64,000 bases of DNA from Cordilura impudica (Eukaryota; Arthropoda; Insecta; Diptera; Scathophagidae): NCBI GenBank assembly GCA_963682025.1, contig OY821521.1, positions 52,742,261-52,806,260 of the forward strand. Reading direction: 5' to 3'. The notes beneath the pieces are model-generated. The model made no database searches. It saw only the letters and a list, made by a program, of their open reading frames with translations, and was not told the DNA's origin. The translations under genes were made by a program, and so were the position numbers. Shown here piece after piece: positions 21,949-33,880 of the stretch. Every line of letters starts with the position of its first letter. Positions within the stretch are counted from its first letter, which is position 1.

Positions 21949-22640
21949 AGATGTTTACACATCTCCCCTGTGATTGGACTCACATGTTTTTTTTTTATAT
22001 TTGTAGGAATATCCATTAATCAACTTGGTATTATGGAAAATTTCGATCTAAGTTCAGAACACCACTCACCAGTTATAGTATCACACAATATTTCCACTAG
22101 TCTTACATGTAAGAACCAAAAACTCATAGCAAACAAAACTGATATGGAGTATTTTGCTTATTGCTTAGACAAAAATCTAAACTTAGGTTTGCCTATAGAA
22201 TTAGATAACGGCAATCATCATGAAACTGCTTTTATGTCAAATCCAAAATGCAATTTGGCAGATTCAGAAAATATAGTTTATTTGAACTAAAAACTTAACA
22301 GCTAAGGTCACTAACCCATGAAAAAAAAATTCTTAGAATTCATTGAGCCAACTTAAAAAATAAGTCTATGGAAGAATTCTTCGATAATATAAATACAGAT
22401 AATGACAATGGCCCCAATTTGTGGAAAGCAACAAAGTTTTTGAAACGACCAACGAAACGAAATCCCCCCTTTCAGAGATGATAGTGGTACATGGTGTCGA
22501 TCTGACGCAAGTATGGCAGAAGCATTTGCGAAACATTTTTTTAAAACTTTTGAAATCCTCCCATTCAATAAACTCTGCCTAGAATGCCTAGAAGCTCCCT
22601 GCCAAATGAGCTTGCCATTTGATATAGCGCAATTTTATTT

Positions 22641-23744
22641 CCCAACCAATAGTAGTTGTTTTATCTAGTTTACTAGGTTGTTCGATTTATTCGAAATTTT
22701 TAGCATGGAAGACTTGCACATTTGGTTATTATATTTTAAGCGTAAGATCCAAAAATTCAATAGCACTTACAAAATATTTGAATTTTTTGAATAAATTGTC
22801 TTTTATTAGTTTGGGGTCATATGGGACTCCAAGTCCTAAAGGGATAATGGGGTCAAATAATTTTTTTCTGAAACCCTAGACAACTTAGAAAGATTATATT
22901 TACTGAATATATCACAAAAAACTAATTTTTCTCGAAATCCGCAAAAAAAATTCTTTGTAAAAAAATTCTGGCAGACGAATTTACTTAAAAATTCACACAG
23001 TTAATCTCTAACATATATTTAGCAAAAATTTGAAGTGCTAGATCTTTTTTTTTTAATTTTGTTTAAGAAAATTTTTTAAAACTTAAAAAAGGAGTTTTCA
23101 AAATTTTATCAAAAAATTTTCCACTTTTGGTCTCATTTCGCAATAGGTAAAAACGTGTTAAGATAATAATACTTCATGTCTGTGTGCTTCTAGATATAGT
23201 GACCAAAAAGAAATGGCTTTAATTAATTTGTTAAAGTTGATAAAAGTGCCATCAAATTTCATGACCTAGTTTTTATTTATTTTTTTTTGGCACAAAAGTG
23301 TTCTGGGGCATTTGCTATTTCTTGGCGAGTTTTATATTCTGTTTTGTAGTTATGTAGCTTTTTAAAAGAGACAATTTAGTGCTGAAATCGCTTCATATAA
23401 CAACTTGTGGAAAAATCAAACTATATAACGAAATTTTCGTAAAATCTGAAAAAAGTCATATTTTCCCCATATAAACACATTTGAAATTTTCGGTCGCGTT
23501 GAGCCAGCTCTAAATTTTTTTTGATTGACCCAAACCTTCGGTTTTTGCTATTCACATATTTCTAGGGAGTGAGACTTTAAAGTCGAACACTTATTACCCT
23601 CCATATAATGAATGGCCACCCTAATGTACATACACTTTGGTCCAAAAGTATCTGCCATTCCTTCTCCTTCAATTACAATGGCCCATGTCTCCTTTATTTT
23701 TCGCTGAAAACTTTTCAAATTTAAAACAAATTTTACTTACACTA
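22641..23744. other. no gene recognised
   Basis: AT-rich DNA of about 1.1 kb with no believable frame, RNA gene or repeat shared within the window. Near 23620-23670 the text CACTTTGGTCCAAAAGTATC could be a Tc1-type end belonging to the relic at 23745-23940. Confidence 0.4.
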
Positions 23745-23940
23745 CACTCGAATAATCAATGTGACAACCTTTATTACCTATAATGTCACGACATAGTCTT
23801 GACAGCCTTTGAATAAATTTTTCAAAGTTTCTGGAGTGATCTGTTTTCATGCTTCCTGCAGTTTACTGCACAGGTCTTCCTTAGATGTAGGACGGATAGT
23901 TCGAACCATCCTGTACAATTCATCCCACAGTAACTCCTTA
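23745..23940 (-). pseudogene. Tc1-family transposase C-terminal relic
   Basis: The minus strand reads ELLWDELYRMVRTIRPTSKE, DLCSKLQEA, then after a stop where Tc1 proteins have Trp (KLQEAW) KQITPETL, and after a one-base shift FIQRLSRLCRDIIGNKGCH with IDYSS. This is the C-terminal tail of a Tc1-like transposase ('..SMP.R...VI...GGHT.Y'). The catalytic part was not found upstream. Confidence 0.65.
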
Positions 23941-25589
23941 AAAAATAATATTTCAAATTGGCACATTTTTGCATTTTCTTAGATGCAGTCGAAAACGTGT
24001 TGTATATTTTGTCGCGTTCCTTATCTCATGTTTATTGCTAATATATTGGAAATAAGAAATCAGCAACACCTACCTTTTGTACTAACCATAGTAGTAGTAA
24101 AATGCTGTCAAAAAATTAAAGCACGAAAACAAATATTTTCAAGATTTTTTTAATTTTTTTCACATCACTACGAATGTCGCGTTTGTGACCATGGAAATGC
24201 TTATATGTATTAAGATTGTTCAAAAACATGTAAAAAAAATTCAACAACATTGAAATTTTATTTCTTTTTTTCAAAATTATCCTATATTTATACAATCCAA
24301 AATAATAAAAATAAATTGGATCATTTGGAACCCAAAGAAGACTAATGGGTTAATATTAACTGAAATTGCTGCCACAAAAATAAGGCACAGATAATAATAC
24401 GCAAAATATACGGAAGTTCGAATTATTTTTCCTTGGATTTTCTAATATTTGACCAGGATGGGGAATTGTTTGAATTCCACTAGAAAGTTTTTTGTAAAGC
24501 CAATAAAAGACCAACAAACAAAATTTTACAAAAAATCCAGAAAAATTTTAAAACGATATCAATGACAAGCCTGATTAAATCAACAATAACAAAAAAAGGA
24601 TGGCAATTTTAATGGCCGTAATATTTGATAGACGCAAACACAAAAAAAAAACAAGAGAAGACATAAGGAAATTTTTAGGTTTATTAAACATCAAATACAC
24701 TTGAGATTGCAACACAAGCCATAAAATACTTTAAATAAAAATTTTATTATTACATATAAAATGGGAATAACAACTTCAAATTTCGTGGCTCTTCAAGCAC
24801 AAAATAAATAAATCACAAAACACACACACACTTAAACATTGTTTATGTTTTCCAAATATACCTATTTTACAATTTTTTTTTTTTGGAATTTTTATTTTTG
24901 TTATATTTTTTTCAGTTATTTTCTGAAATATTTCTTTGATTTTTAAAACCGTTACTTTTTGCCTTTAAGATTTTTGAAATTCTGATCAACCGTGCGCGTT
25001 TTTCATATTTAACGATTGCAACGCTTCGGTATTTAACTAACGACTGATAATTTAAAACGAGTTTTTTATAATAGTTACTTTCAATTTTTCCTTACGAAAA
25101 CTGTTATACTTTATAATAACAATAACACAAAGATTCCTTTGAAAAAAAGGACAACAAAAATCAGCTGTTTCCAAAAGCCGGTAAACCACTTAAAGCTTAA
25201 GAGAGTAAGATATGACAAGAGCATCAAAATATGGCAATATTTTTATAAACTTTACTCTTTGGCTGCTGCATAAAAGTTGTGGATCATATGTTAACACTTA
25301 CAAAAGTTATTTGGTAATAAAGCTTTTTGGTAATGTTATTATAGCTAACAGAGAGTCCTTTAAAGCTTTATGCTTTTAAATTAACATTACACATGTTAAA
25401 AAACATTATTTTAATTTTCAATGTTAAATTGTGTTTTCAAAGGACTTTGAAAACTTGGCGCTTTATTATTAAGAACTGGTATGCCCTGTCGTGCTTCGCT
25501 ATGACCTACAGAGACTAATTGTCTTGTATGTATGCTTTCATAGTCAATTTTTCCTACGAAGTTTGTATGGTCAAACTTAAACATTTTAT
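23941..25589. other. no gene recognised
   Basis: AT-rich spacer of about 1.65 kb. I see no coding frame above noise, no RNA gene and no strong internal repeat. Confidence 0.4.
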
Positions 25590-25750
25590 TTTACTTATTT
25601 AATATTTTTTTACATCAATGCATATTTTTTCATTCGGTGCAAAAATTATCAGATTTTTCGGCATTTCAATCAGAAAAACATGGAATTTCCAAATAACATC
25701 CGGTACTCTTGACGATTGGCCTTAAATTTAGAATATCATTTGTTAATTTT
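25590..25750 (+). repeat. dispersed repeat also at 34640-34830
   Basis: TTTTTCGGCA, AAACATGGAATTTCCAAAT, AACATCCGG and GGCCTTAAATTTA match 34690-34800 in order (ATGGATTTTCCAAATTAAAT, GGCCTTGCATTTACA). The likely continuation (ACACGATTTTAGATTTTGCC) appears at 28822 after the AT-core element, so that element inserted into this repeat. Confidence 0.55.
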
Positions 25751-26223
25751 GATGTGATGTGATCATTTGATCTATACGCGTAGGGGCATAAATTTCTATT
25801 TCACAATACAATCACAAAAACAGCGTAACATGTTAGCCGTAACACAACATCGGTGTGACTTATGATTGTGTTGGTGAAAAAATTATGATATGTAATAACC
25901 TGGTTGAAAATGAAAACTAAAAAATAAAAAATTAAAAATAAAATATTAAAAATGAAAAATTATAAATAAAAATGAAAAATGAAAAACAAAATATGAAAAA
26001 TGAAAAACGAGAAATGAAAATTGAAAAATTAAAAATGAAAACCGAAAAGTAAAAATAAAAAATGAAAAATCAAAATGAAAAATGAAAAACGAGAAATGAA
26101 AAATTAAAAACGAGAAATGAAAAATGAGAAATAAAAAAATAAAACCGAAAAATAAAAAATGAAAAATGTAAAATAAAAAATTAAAAATAAAAAATAAAAA
26201 ATAAAAAATAAAAAATAAAAAAT

Positions 26224-26260
<37 letters not shown>

Positions 26261-26511
26261 AAATTAAAAATGAAATATGTAAAAAAAAAAATATACAAAA
26301 AAAATTAAAAAAAAAAATTAAAAATGAAAAATAAAAAATGAAAAATGAAAAATAAAAAATAAAAAATGAAAAATAAAAATAAAAAATTTAAAATGAAAAA
26401 TGTAAAGTAAAAATTGAAAAATTAAAAATGAAAAATAAAAAATGAAAAATGAAAAATAAAAAATTAAAAATGAAAAACGAAAAATTAAAAATGAAAAATG
26501 AAAATAAAAAA

Positions 26512-27005
26512 TAAAAATTAAAAATTAAAAATTAAAAATTAAAAATTAAAAATTAAAAATTAAAAATTAAAAATTAAAAATTAAAAATTAAAAATTAAAA
26601 GTTAAAAATTAAAAATTAAAAATTAAAAATTAAAAATTAAAATTTAAAAATTAAAAATTAAAAATTAAAAATTAAAAATTAAAAATTAAAAATTAAAAAT
26701 TAAAAATTAAAAATTAAAAATTAAAAATTAAAAATTAAAAATTAAAAATTAAAAATTAAAAATTAAAAATTAAAAATTAAAAATTAAAAATTAAAAATTA
26801 AAAATTAAAAATTAAAAATTAAAAATTAAAAATTAAAAATTAAAAATTAAAAATTAAAAATTAAAAATTAAAAATTAAAAATTAAAAATTAAAAATTAAA
26901 AATTAAAAATTAAAAATTAAAAATTAAAAATTAAAAATTAAAAATTAAAAATTAAAAATTAAAAATTAAAAATTAAAAATTAAAAATTAAACATTAAAAA
27001 TTAAA
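26512..27005. repeat. (AAAAATT)n heptamer array
   Basis: About 70 head-to-tail copies of AAAAATT with only a few variants (one AAAAGTT near 26600, one inserted T near 26642, one ACATT near 26990). Such uniformity inside an irregular array suggests recent expansion or gene-conversion-like homogenisation. Confidence 0.95.
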
Positions 27006-27149
27006 AATGAAAAATTAAAAATAAAAAATGCAAAATGAAAAATAAAAAATTAAAAATAAAAAAATGAAGAATGCAAAATTAAAAATGAAAAATAATAAAA
27101 AATGAAAAATAAAAAATGAAAAATTAAAAATTAAAAATTAAAAATTAAA

Positions 27150-27566
27150 AATTACAAATTACAAATTACAAATTACAAATTACAAATTACAAATTACAAA
27201 TTACAAATTACAAATTACAAATTACAAATTACAAATTACAAATTACAAATTACAAATTACAAATTACAAATTACAAATTACAAATTACAAATTACAAATT
27301 ACAAATTACAAATTACAAATTACAAATTACAAATTACAAATTACAAATTACAAATTACAAATTACAAATTACAAATTACAAATTACAAATTACAAATTAC
27401 AAATTACAAATTACAAATTACAAATTACAAATTACAAATTACAAATTACAAATTACAAATTACAAATTACAAATTACAAATTACAAATTACAAATTACAA
27501 ATTACAAATTACAAATTACAAATTACAAATTACAAATTACAAATTACAAATTACAAATTACAAATT
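27150..27566. repeat. (ACAAATT)n heptamer array
   Basis: About 59 copies of ACAAATT, which appear uninterrupted, starting directly after a few AAAAATT units and ending back in AAAAATT. The unit differs from the neighbouring block by one A-to-C change, so a single variant was amplified as a block. Confidence 0.95.
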
Positions 27567-28004
27567 AAAAATTAAAAATGAAAAATAAAAAATGAAAAAT
27601 GAAAAATAAAAAATTAAAAATGAAAAACGAAAAATTAAAAATGAAAAATGAAAATAAAAATTAAAAATGAAAAATGAAAAATTAAAAATAAAAAATGCAA
27701 AATGAAAAATAAAAAATGAAAAATAAAAAAATAAAGAATGAAAAATGAAAAATGCAAAATTAAAAATGAAAAATAAAAAATAATAATAAAGAAATGAAAA
27801 ATTAAAAATAAAAATTAAAAATGAAAAATAAAAAATCAAAAATGAAAAATAAAAAATTAAAAACAAAAAATGAGAAATAAAAAACGAAAAATTAAAAATT
27901 AACCGGTTGAAATAATAAATAATAAAAAATATTTTTATATAAGCAGAGCCTCTGCAGTTGATTGCTATAAGTGATACATAGATGACGCTTTCTGTTTGAT
28001 TTTA

Positions 28005-28745
28005 AACAAGCAAGAAAATTATAGTCGGTCGAGACCGACTATATGATACCCTATACCATGCGTTTAGAGACCCTATCTCTTAGGCCCAACTAACTGGATA
28101 TAGAAAATAAGCATAAACCAAATTTGAGTGGGATTTTAATTAATTTTTTTGGCTGCAGATATGAAAAATATCGGATGCTATATATATATGGGGACTAGGC
28201 CCAAAAATGGAACGATCCTGACTATGTTTGGTAAAGTCTCTTGTATTTTGCAAAAATATATACAAACAAAATTTGAGAAGAATCAGTGCAATATTTTTGT
28301 TTTTTGATAGATTTAAGTGAAGATCGGGAAGCAGCTCTATATGGGGCCTATGACTAAGAGTTATCCAATAGGGATCATTTTTGAACTACTGATTAATGGA
28401 TGTAATATATACAGGCAAACCCAATTTGAGTAAGATTTGTATGATAATTTGGATCTTATGGCAATATATGTTGATTTCATAGGGGTCATTTGTATGGGTT
28501 TGAACATGGACCGATTCTCACCAATTTCAATAGCGTTCATCCCATGGCCGATAAAAGATCAAATGCCAAATTTCATCAAAATATATTCATATTTGCGACC
28601 TGCAGTTTGATTACAAGCTTTACATGGACACACGGACGGACGGACGGACGGACGGACGGACGGACGGACATCGTTAAATCGAATCAGATAGTGATTCTGA
28701 TTCGATCGGTATAATTAAAGATGGGTGTAGGTCAAATATTTTTGG
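28005..28745 (+). mobile_element. mini-me-like repeat (copy 4)
   Basis: Starts AACAAGCAAGAAAATTATAG. It has the AGTCGGTCGAGACCGACT palindrome, the core TTTGCGACCTGCAGTTTGAT and seven consecutive GGAC units (28634-28670). It ends short of GGGTATAAAAA, after AAATATTTTTGG. It lies inside AT-core element copy 2. Confidence 0.8.
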
Positions 28746-28939
28746 TTTGGTTGCCAAAAAAAATGTTTAATTAATAGATGTTTAATCATCTCCCCTGTGA
28801 TCGGACTCACATGATTTTTTTACACGATTTTAGATTTTGCCGATTTTAAATTGTGAAGATTTTTATTTTTGGTGATCAATAACACCCAAATTTTCCACGA
28901 CTAATTACATTGTTTATTCAGTAGGGTGAACTGTTTGAA

Positions 28940-29304
28940 AAATTGTGTAAAATTTCATTAATTAAAAAAAGTTCCCGTTACAAAAAATGATACTGCTTCT
29001 AAAGTTTGCGACAAAAAGTGGATTGCATAGAGTTTCGTGATTTGATTAAACATTGATTTTTGGTGGGAAAAAACACTGTCCAAGCCAAAGAATGGATTGA
29101 TAAATATTATGGTGAATCTTTGGTTAAAATTTGCTATTCCGAATTTAAACGTGGTCGTAGGAGCACAAATCATGTTCGTCCCGGTCGTACAAATGAGGCA
29201 ATTGCCGAATAAAACGTGCATCAGGTGGTATTGGATGATCGAAAAATTAAAATGAATGAGACTGCTGGCATCATAAAGATATCAACAGAGGAGTTCGGCA
29301 TATA
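28940..29304 (+). pseudogene. mariner transposase, N-terminal part
   Basis: Frames on the plus strand give EFRVLIKHCFLVGKN, AKEWIDKYYGESLVKICYSE, FKRGRRST, then VRPGRTNEAIAE, a stop, and VLDDRKIKMNETAGIIKIST. These are the helix-turn-helix DNA-binding N-terminus and linker ('GRP.E' motif) of a mariner transposase. It ends at a (TAG)n tract where a LINE is inserted. The rest of the transposase probably lies at 33881-34620. Confidence 0.75.
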
Positions 29305-29305
29305 T

Positions 29306-29336
29306 GTAGTAGTAGTAGTAGTAGTAGTAGTAGTAA
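29306..29336. repeat. (TAG)n microsatellite, LINE tail
   Basis: About ten TAG/GTA units. On the minus strand this reads (CTA)n and lies at the 3' end of the LINE at 29337-32318, so it is probably that element's simple-repeat tail. Confidence 0.7.
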
Positions 29337-32318
29337 CTGTTTATTGCAAAATGTGTTTGTTTTGTTTTTACTAAATAACATTACAAAAAATAAATATTTT
29401 AAAGAATCTACGGCTGGGACTATGTCGTTAGCCGGTAAAAAGAGATTTTTTAAATATATATATTAAAAATTAATTATTGTATTCAAATATTAGCGTTTTA
29501 CGATAAGATAAAGCATTGATTACAACCGCCAGTTTTTTTCACCATTTAAAATTCTAACTAATTTTTTCTCTGATATTGTTATTTTTCGAAACCAATACTG
29601 TCGAAAGTTGTTTAAAACGGGACATTTACCAATGAAGTGTTGTATATTTTCAATTTCTTTCCTATTACATAGTGGGCAGCGTTTTTCGATTCTTCTTGAA
29701 TAGCGAGATCCATTGAGTTCGATTAGGTCACAGCGTGCCTTGAATATCCACATGGTATTAGCCTGATTCTTGTTCTGATGGAAATATAGATGTGTCACTG
29801 ATGGGTCCCATTTACTATAAAACGATTTTGTTTGTTGTAGTCCGTTATTCGAGTTTGGTTATTTTTGCTTTTTATAGATTCTATCAATATATTATTTTAT
29901 GTATATTATGTTCCTCACTCAAATCATTTAAATGTTTCACCCATGAAATATTGTTGGCCAAAGCTAGTAAACTGAGCTTATGAGGTAGTCTAGAATCAGT
30001 GAATTCAAAAAGTAAACATTTAGTATAACACAAATGGAGGCTTAATGTGTAGAGCAAGGCATCATCCATTCCAGACTCAAGCATAAGAGCATAATTTAGT
30101 GTAAATTTGGGAAGCTTAAGAATAAGTTTAATAAAGTATTTTTGCAGGCTATCGACTTCTTCAAAGTAAGAATGGCCGCATACTTGTACGACTGTATGGA
30201 CCGACATACGCCATTAAAAAGGTGTGTTTTCGATCGAAAAGAAATATCATTTTGATGAGGAAGCTACTCCATATTGATTATATACAATTTTTTGCCGAAT
30301 TATTTCTTTTTTCTACATGTTTTGTAAATACACATTTTGGGGTTAGTATCATGCCGTGGTAACAATATTCTGTGACATTTTTTATTTTTGTTCTTCTGTA
30401 AGTCCATTCTTCATTTTTGGTTTCTGAAAACCATAACCTTAGATTTAATAGATTTACTTTGAAGTTGCAATAGCTACAGTATTTCTCTAAATTGTTAAGC
30501 GTACAACAACAATCTTATATTCATATTACCAACAAGTGGATTACTTGTTCTTCATTTAGGTCATTTATATGTAATGAAAACAACAATGGTGATAGCAAGC
30601 AGTCTTGTTTGACCCCTGATACGGTTTTAAATCTTTTTGACAACTCTCTTCCGTTCCAGACAGTAGAGTATGTGTTTCTATATAAATTTTCCAGGAAGAT
30701 TACCATTTTTGTAGACACCCCTATTGGACGAAGTTTAAACATCAAAGATTTTCTAACGAACTTATCAAACGCTGCTTTGAAATCCACAAAAAATGCGTAA
30801 ACTTTTCTCTTTTCTTTAAATTTTAGGTGTACAATTGTTGTTAAGTTATATATGTTGTCTATTGTGAAACATTTGATATACAGATAGCAGTTTGTGTTGA
30901 TCTACCCAGTTATATAGTCTTTCTGATATGACACCCATCAATATTTTGGCTATACAATTCATAAAGGATATGTCTCTGTGATTACTCGGTTCACTTATAT
31001 CACCTTTTTTAAAGATTGGAAATATTACGCTGGTCACGAATGATACATCCGATTACATATTATTGTAAATCATATTGGAAGCCTTCTCAAGTTCACTAAT
31101 TAGCTCATTCGGCGCATTTTTGAAAAATTCGTAAGGAATTCTATCTTCCCCTGAAGCTTTATTTGTCTTGGCCTTTGTAAGTGCCTGGTATATTTCTGTG
31201 GTAGTTATATTATGATCTAAATATATATCTGTTTGATACAGGGCTGCATAATGTGTACCACTCGATATTTGCTGTGGAATCAGTAGTGTCCTAAAGTATG
31301 ACATAAACTCTGATGAGAATTGAGAATTTTGGTTTCTAATCTCGTTTGCTGGTTTCCACAAAGATTTACAATCATTTACTTGGTTTAGTTATCTCTACCT
31401 CTTTATAATACTCATCTTTTCTTATTTTGCATAATGCTTTATACTTTACATCTGCCTTTAAGTACTTGCTTTTGGCTTCAGGGTTCATATTTTGTTTGTA
31501 ATTTTTCAATAAATCAAAGGATATTTTTCTGGCGTTATAGCATTTCCACTCAAACCACATATTTTGGGCAGTAAAAACTTGATATATATCATTCGGACTT
31601 GTAGATTTGCGAATCATATTTAATATATCTTCAAGTTCAAGCAAGTTTTTTTGCTCCTTAGTCTTCTTAAGTTGGTCAGCATATTTTTGGTATAATTTTC
31701 TTTGAGATGCTCCTTCCACTGCAATTTTGGTAAAAGTATATTTCTATTTCTTTTAGTGTACTTTAACTTTAGTCACTTTAGTCGCTTTAGTCATACTGGA
31801 ATATGGTCAGACCAAATTTGATCATTCACTTTGAAGTACTCGACTTTCCCAATAAGTTCTTGTGAGACTGCACAAAGGTCATTTACCGACTCACCAACTC
31901 CACTTATAGAAGTGAAATTTCCGACCTCATCACCTCTGGTTACTCAATTTAGAACTACCAACCCATAATCTCCACAGATCTCTCACAACTTCTTACCTTT
32001 GGCATTTACCACAGAATCTTTAGATTTTCTGAATCCCGAATATGCATGAAAAGAACTAAAACATCTCTCATCTATTTCTTGCTTTCCAATTCGAGCATTG
32101 AAATCTCCAATAATTATAGAATTTCTAGGACTTTCGTCAATAAAAAATTTCTCGACCACTTCAAAATCAGAATCCCACTCTGACCCTCTAATATATAATG
32201 AAAATATTAGAATATCCGACCTATTTATTATAACCTTTATTGTATCCATTCCGCTTTAATGTGTGCAGAAGCAGGTTACCTGTGAGTTAAGCATATATTA
32301 CACGATCATTTGCGTTCT
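29337..32318 (-). mobile_element. 5'-truncated LINE, I/R1/Jockey superfamily (degenerate)
   Basis: Minus-strand ORF2 remains, 5' to 3': endonuclease with IIIGDFNARIGKQE (near 32100) and SDHIPV; linker with NKASGEDRIPYEFFKNAP; reverse transcriptase with FKKGD, DFKAAFDKFVRKSLMFKL, VSGVKQDCLLSPLLFSLHIN; and a C-terminal CPLCNRKEIENIQHFIGKCP zinc-binding motif. Many stops and shifts split it into short frames, and the YADD motif was not found intact. It is truncated near 32318, where a mini-me-like copy begins, and its tail sits in mariner sequence. The clade cannot be fixed by eye. Confidence 0.75.
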
Positions 32319-33880
32319 AACAAGTAAGAAATTAGAGTCGGTATAGACCGACTATACGATACCCTATACATGGTTTAGAAAACCTATCTCTTCGGTCCAA
32401 CTAATTCGATATAGAAAATAAGAACAAACCAAATTTGAGTAGCATTGTTATTAATTTTTTTGGCTGCAGATATAAAAAAGTTCATATCGGATGCTATATT
32501 TATATGGGGACTTGGTCGAAATATGGATCGACCCTGACCATATTTGGTAAAGTCACTTATATTTTGAAAAAATATATACAAACCAAATTTGAGAAAAATC
32601 TGTGCAATGTTTTTGTTTTTTGATAGATTTAAGTGAAGATCGGGAAGCAGCTCTATATGGGGCCTGTGTCTAAAAATTGTCCTATATGGTTTATTTTTGG
32701 ACTACTGATTAATGGACATAATAAACAGATAAAAACTCAATTTGACTGAGATCTACTATATATGATAATTTGGATCTTATGGCAATAATTCATGTCGATT
32801 TCATAGAGGTCATTTGTATGGGGACTAGGTCTGAAAATGGACCGAATTTCACCAATTTTAATAGCGTTCATCCCATGGCCGGTAGAAGATTATATACCAA
32901 ATTTCATCAAAATATGTTCATATTTGCGACCTGTAGTTTTATTACAAGATTTAAGTGGACACACAGGCGGACATCGCTAAATCGACTCAGAAAGTGATTC
33001 TGAGTCGATCGGTATAATTAACAAGTAAGAAAATTATAGTCGGTCCAGACCGACTATACGATGCCCTATGCCATGCGTTTAGAAACCCTATCTCTTAGGC
33101 TCAACTAACTGGACATAGAAAATAAGCAAAACCAAATTTGAGTGGGATTTTTATTAATTTTTTTGGCTGCAGATATGAAAAAGTTCATATCGGATGCTAT
33201 ATCTATATGGGGACTAGGTCCAAAAATGGACCGATCCTGATCTTGTTTGGTAAAGTCTCTTGTATTTTGCAAAAATATATACAAACAAAATTTGAGAAGA
33301 ATCAGTGCAATATTTTTGTTTTTTTAGATTTATATGGGGCCAAAGGGATCATTTTTGGACTACTCATTAATGGATGTAATGAACGCATATAAACCCAATT
33401 TGAGTAAGATCTATATGACAATTTGGATCTTATGACAATTTATGTCGATTTCATAGCGGTAATTTGTATGGGGGCTAGGTCTGAACATGGACCGATTCTC
33501 ACCAATTTCAATAGCGTTCATCCCATGCCCGATAAAAGCTTATATACCAAATTTGATCAAAATATATTCATAGTTGCGACCTGCAGTTTGATTACAAGGT
33601 TTACATGGACACACAGACGGACGGACGGACGGACGGACAGACGGACGGACGGACATTGTTAAATCAACTCAGAAAGTGATTCTGATTCGATCGGTATAAT
33701 TAAAGATGGGTCTAGGTCGAATATTTTTGGTTGTTACAAACAGCAGCACAAAGTCATTATACCCAAACCACATAGTGGTATAGGGTATAAAGATGGGTCT
33801 AAGTCAAATATTTTTGGCAGTTACAAACAGCAGCACAAAGTCATTATACCCAAACCACATAGTTGTATAGGGTATAAAAA
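32319..33880 (+). mobile_element. mini-me-like repeat (copy 5), interrupted by copy 6
   Basis: Copy 5 runs from AACAAGTAAGAAATTAGAGT (32319) to GATCGGTATAATT (33019). It resumes at 33791 with AGATGGGTCTAAGTCAAATA and ends GGGTATAAAAA at 33880. The interval is a complete second copy of the same family. Removing it gives the expected consensus 'GGTATAATTAAAGATGGG'. Confidence 0.8.
33020..33790 (+). mobile_element. mini-me-like repeat, full length (copy 6), nested in copy 5
   Basis: From AACAAGTAAGAAAATTATAG to GGGTATAA. It contains the AGTCGGTCCAGACCGACT palindrome, the core TTGCGACCTGCAGTTTGATT and a run of GGAC/AGAC units at 33617-33655. It is the most complete copy in the window and was inserted into its own family member. 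Confidence 0.85.

Larger units (their letters stand above)
18090..21986. mobile_element. DINE-1/Helentron-like element with AT-rich core (copy 1)
   Basis: The left end GATGTGTAAACATCTATGC (18090-18108) is matched in reverse at 21945-21963 with one mismatch. After that inverted repeat the right end continues CTCCCCTGTGATTGGACTCACATG (abridged). A short stem (AGATGT..ACATCT) lies in the right repeat. The element sits in a T-run of the Jockey LINE (GACTTTTT|..|TTTTATATTTG), with no other duplication. A second copy is at 25751-28813. A 5' subterminal inverted repeat, a simple-repeat core and a 3' stem-loop recall DINE-1/Helentron elements; the assignment is tentative. The core here is over 3 kb and houses a foldback (19078-19833) and a MITE. 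Confidence 0.6.
15930..22640 (+). mobile_element. Jockey-type LINE, split by a Helitron and an AT-core element
   Basis: Jockey-like ORF1 (16034-17145) and ORF2 (from about 17150) run on the plus strand. ORF2 is interrupted at 17392 by a small Helitron and at 18090 by the 3.9-kb AT-core element, and resumes at 17770 and about 21987. The copy stops at about 22640, before the reverse transcriptase core, so it is also 3'-truncated or deleted. Without the insertions it would be about 2.4 kb. Confidence 0.8.
17146..22640 (+). pseudogene. Jockey-type LINE ORF2, endonuclease part in three pieces
   Basis: Piece 1 (17146-17392) has LDLRLAIWTANGLSNNLRD and ILILTNNIDIFLISETHF, the start of the AP-like endonuclease. 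Piece 2 (17770-18089) has YYPPLPNIK, RFIVGGDFNAKTVGG and KPTYWPTDKNKILDLIDF. Piece 3 (21987-22640) has ENFDLSSEHHSPVIVSHN, ATKFLKRPTKRNPPF, TWCRSDASMAEAFAKHFF. The catalytic GDFNAK and SEH.SP signatures remain. Joining the flanks of each insertion makes the frame continuous across both sites, which fixes the insertion points. The reverse transcriptase is absent. Confidence 0.8.
25905..27895. repeat. AT-rich core array with two heptamer blocks
   Basis: Irregular AAAAATG/AAAAATA/AAAAATT units surround two homogenised blocks at 26512-27005 and 27150-27566, listed separately. The long Phe-rich frames on the minus strand are repeat artefacts. Confidence 0.9.
25751..28813. mobile_element. DINE-1/Helentron-like element with AT-rich core (copy 2)
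   Basis: Same ends as 18090-21986. The 5' region (CTATACGCGTAGGGGCATAA, AATTTCTATTTCACAATACA) and 3' region (AGCAGAGCCTCTGCAGTTGA, then GATGTTTAATCATCTCCCCTGTGAT.. abridged, ..CACATG) correspond to copy 1 over more than 100 bp on each side. The core differs greatly in length and content and includes two pure heptamer blocks. A mini-me-like repeat (28005-28745) is inserted near the 3' end. Confidence 0.65.

Noticed and set aside
21922..22290. A 122-codon frame as a novel gene
   Set aside because: It contains ENFDLSSEHHSPVI and is the continuation of the Jockey-type endonuclease after the AT-core insertion; its first codons come from the inserted element.
26512..27566. Regularly spaced repeats as a CRISPR array
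   Set aside because: Units are seven bases long and contiguous, with no spacers; the genome is eukaryotic.
19980..27866. Phe-rich frames (FIFHFSFFIF type) resembling membrane proteins
   Set aside because: They read through AAAAAT-type simple repeats on the minus strand.
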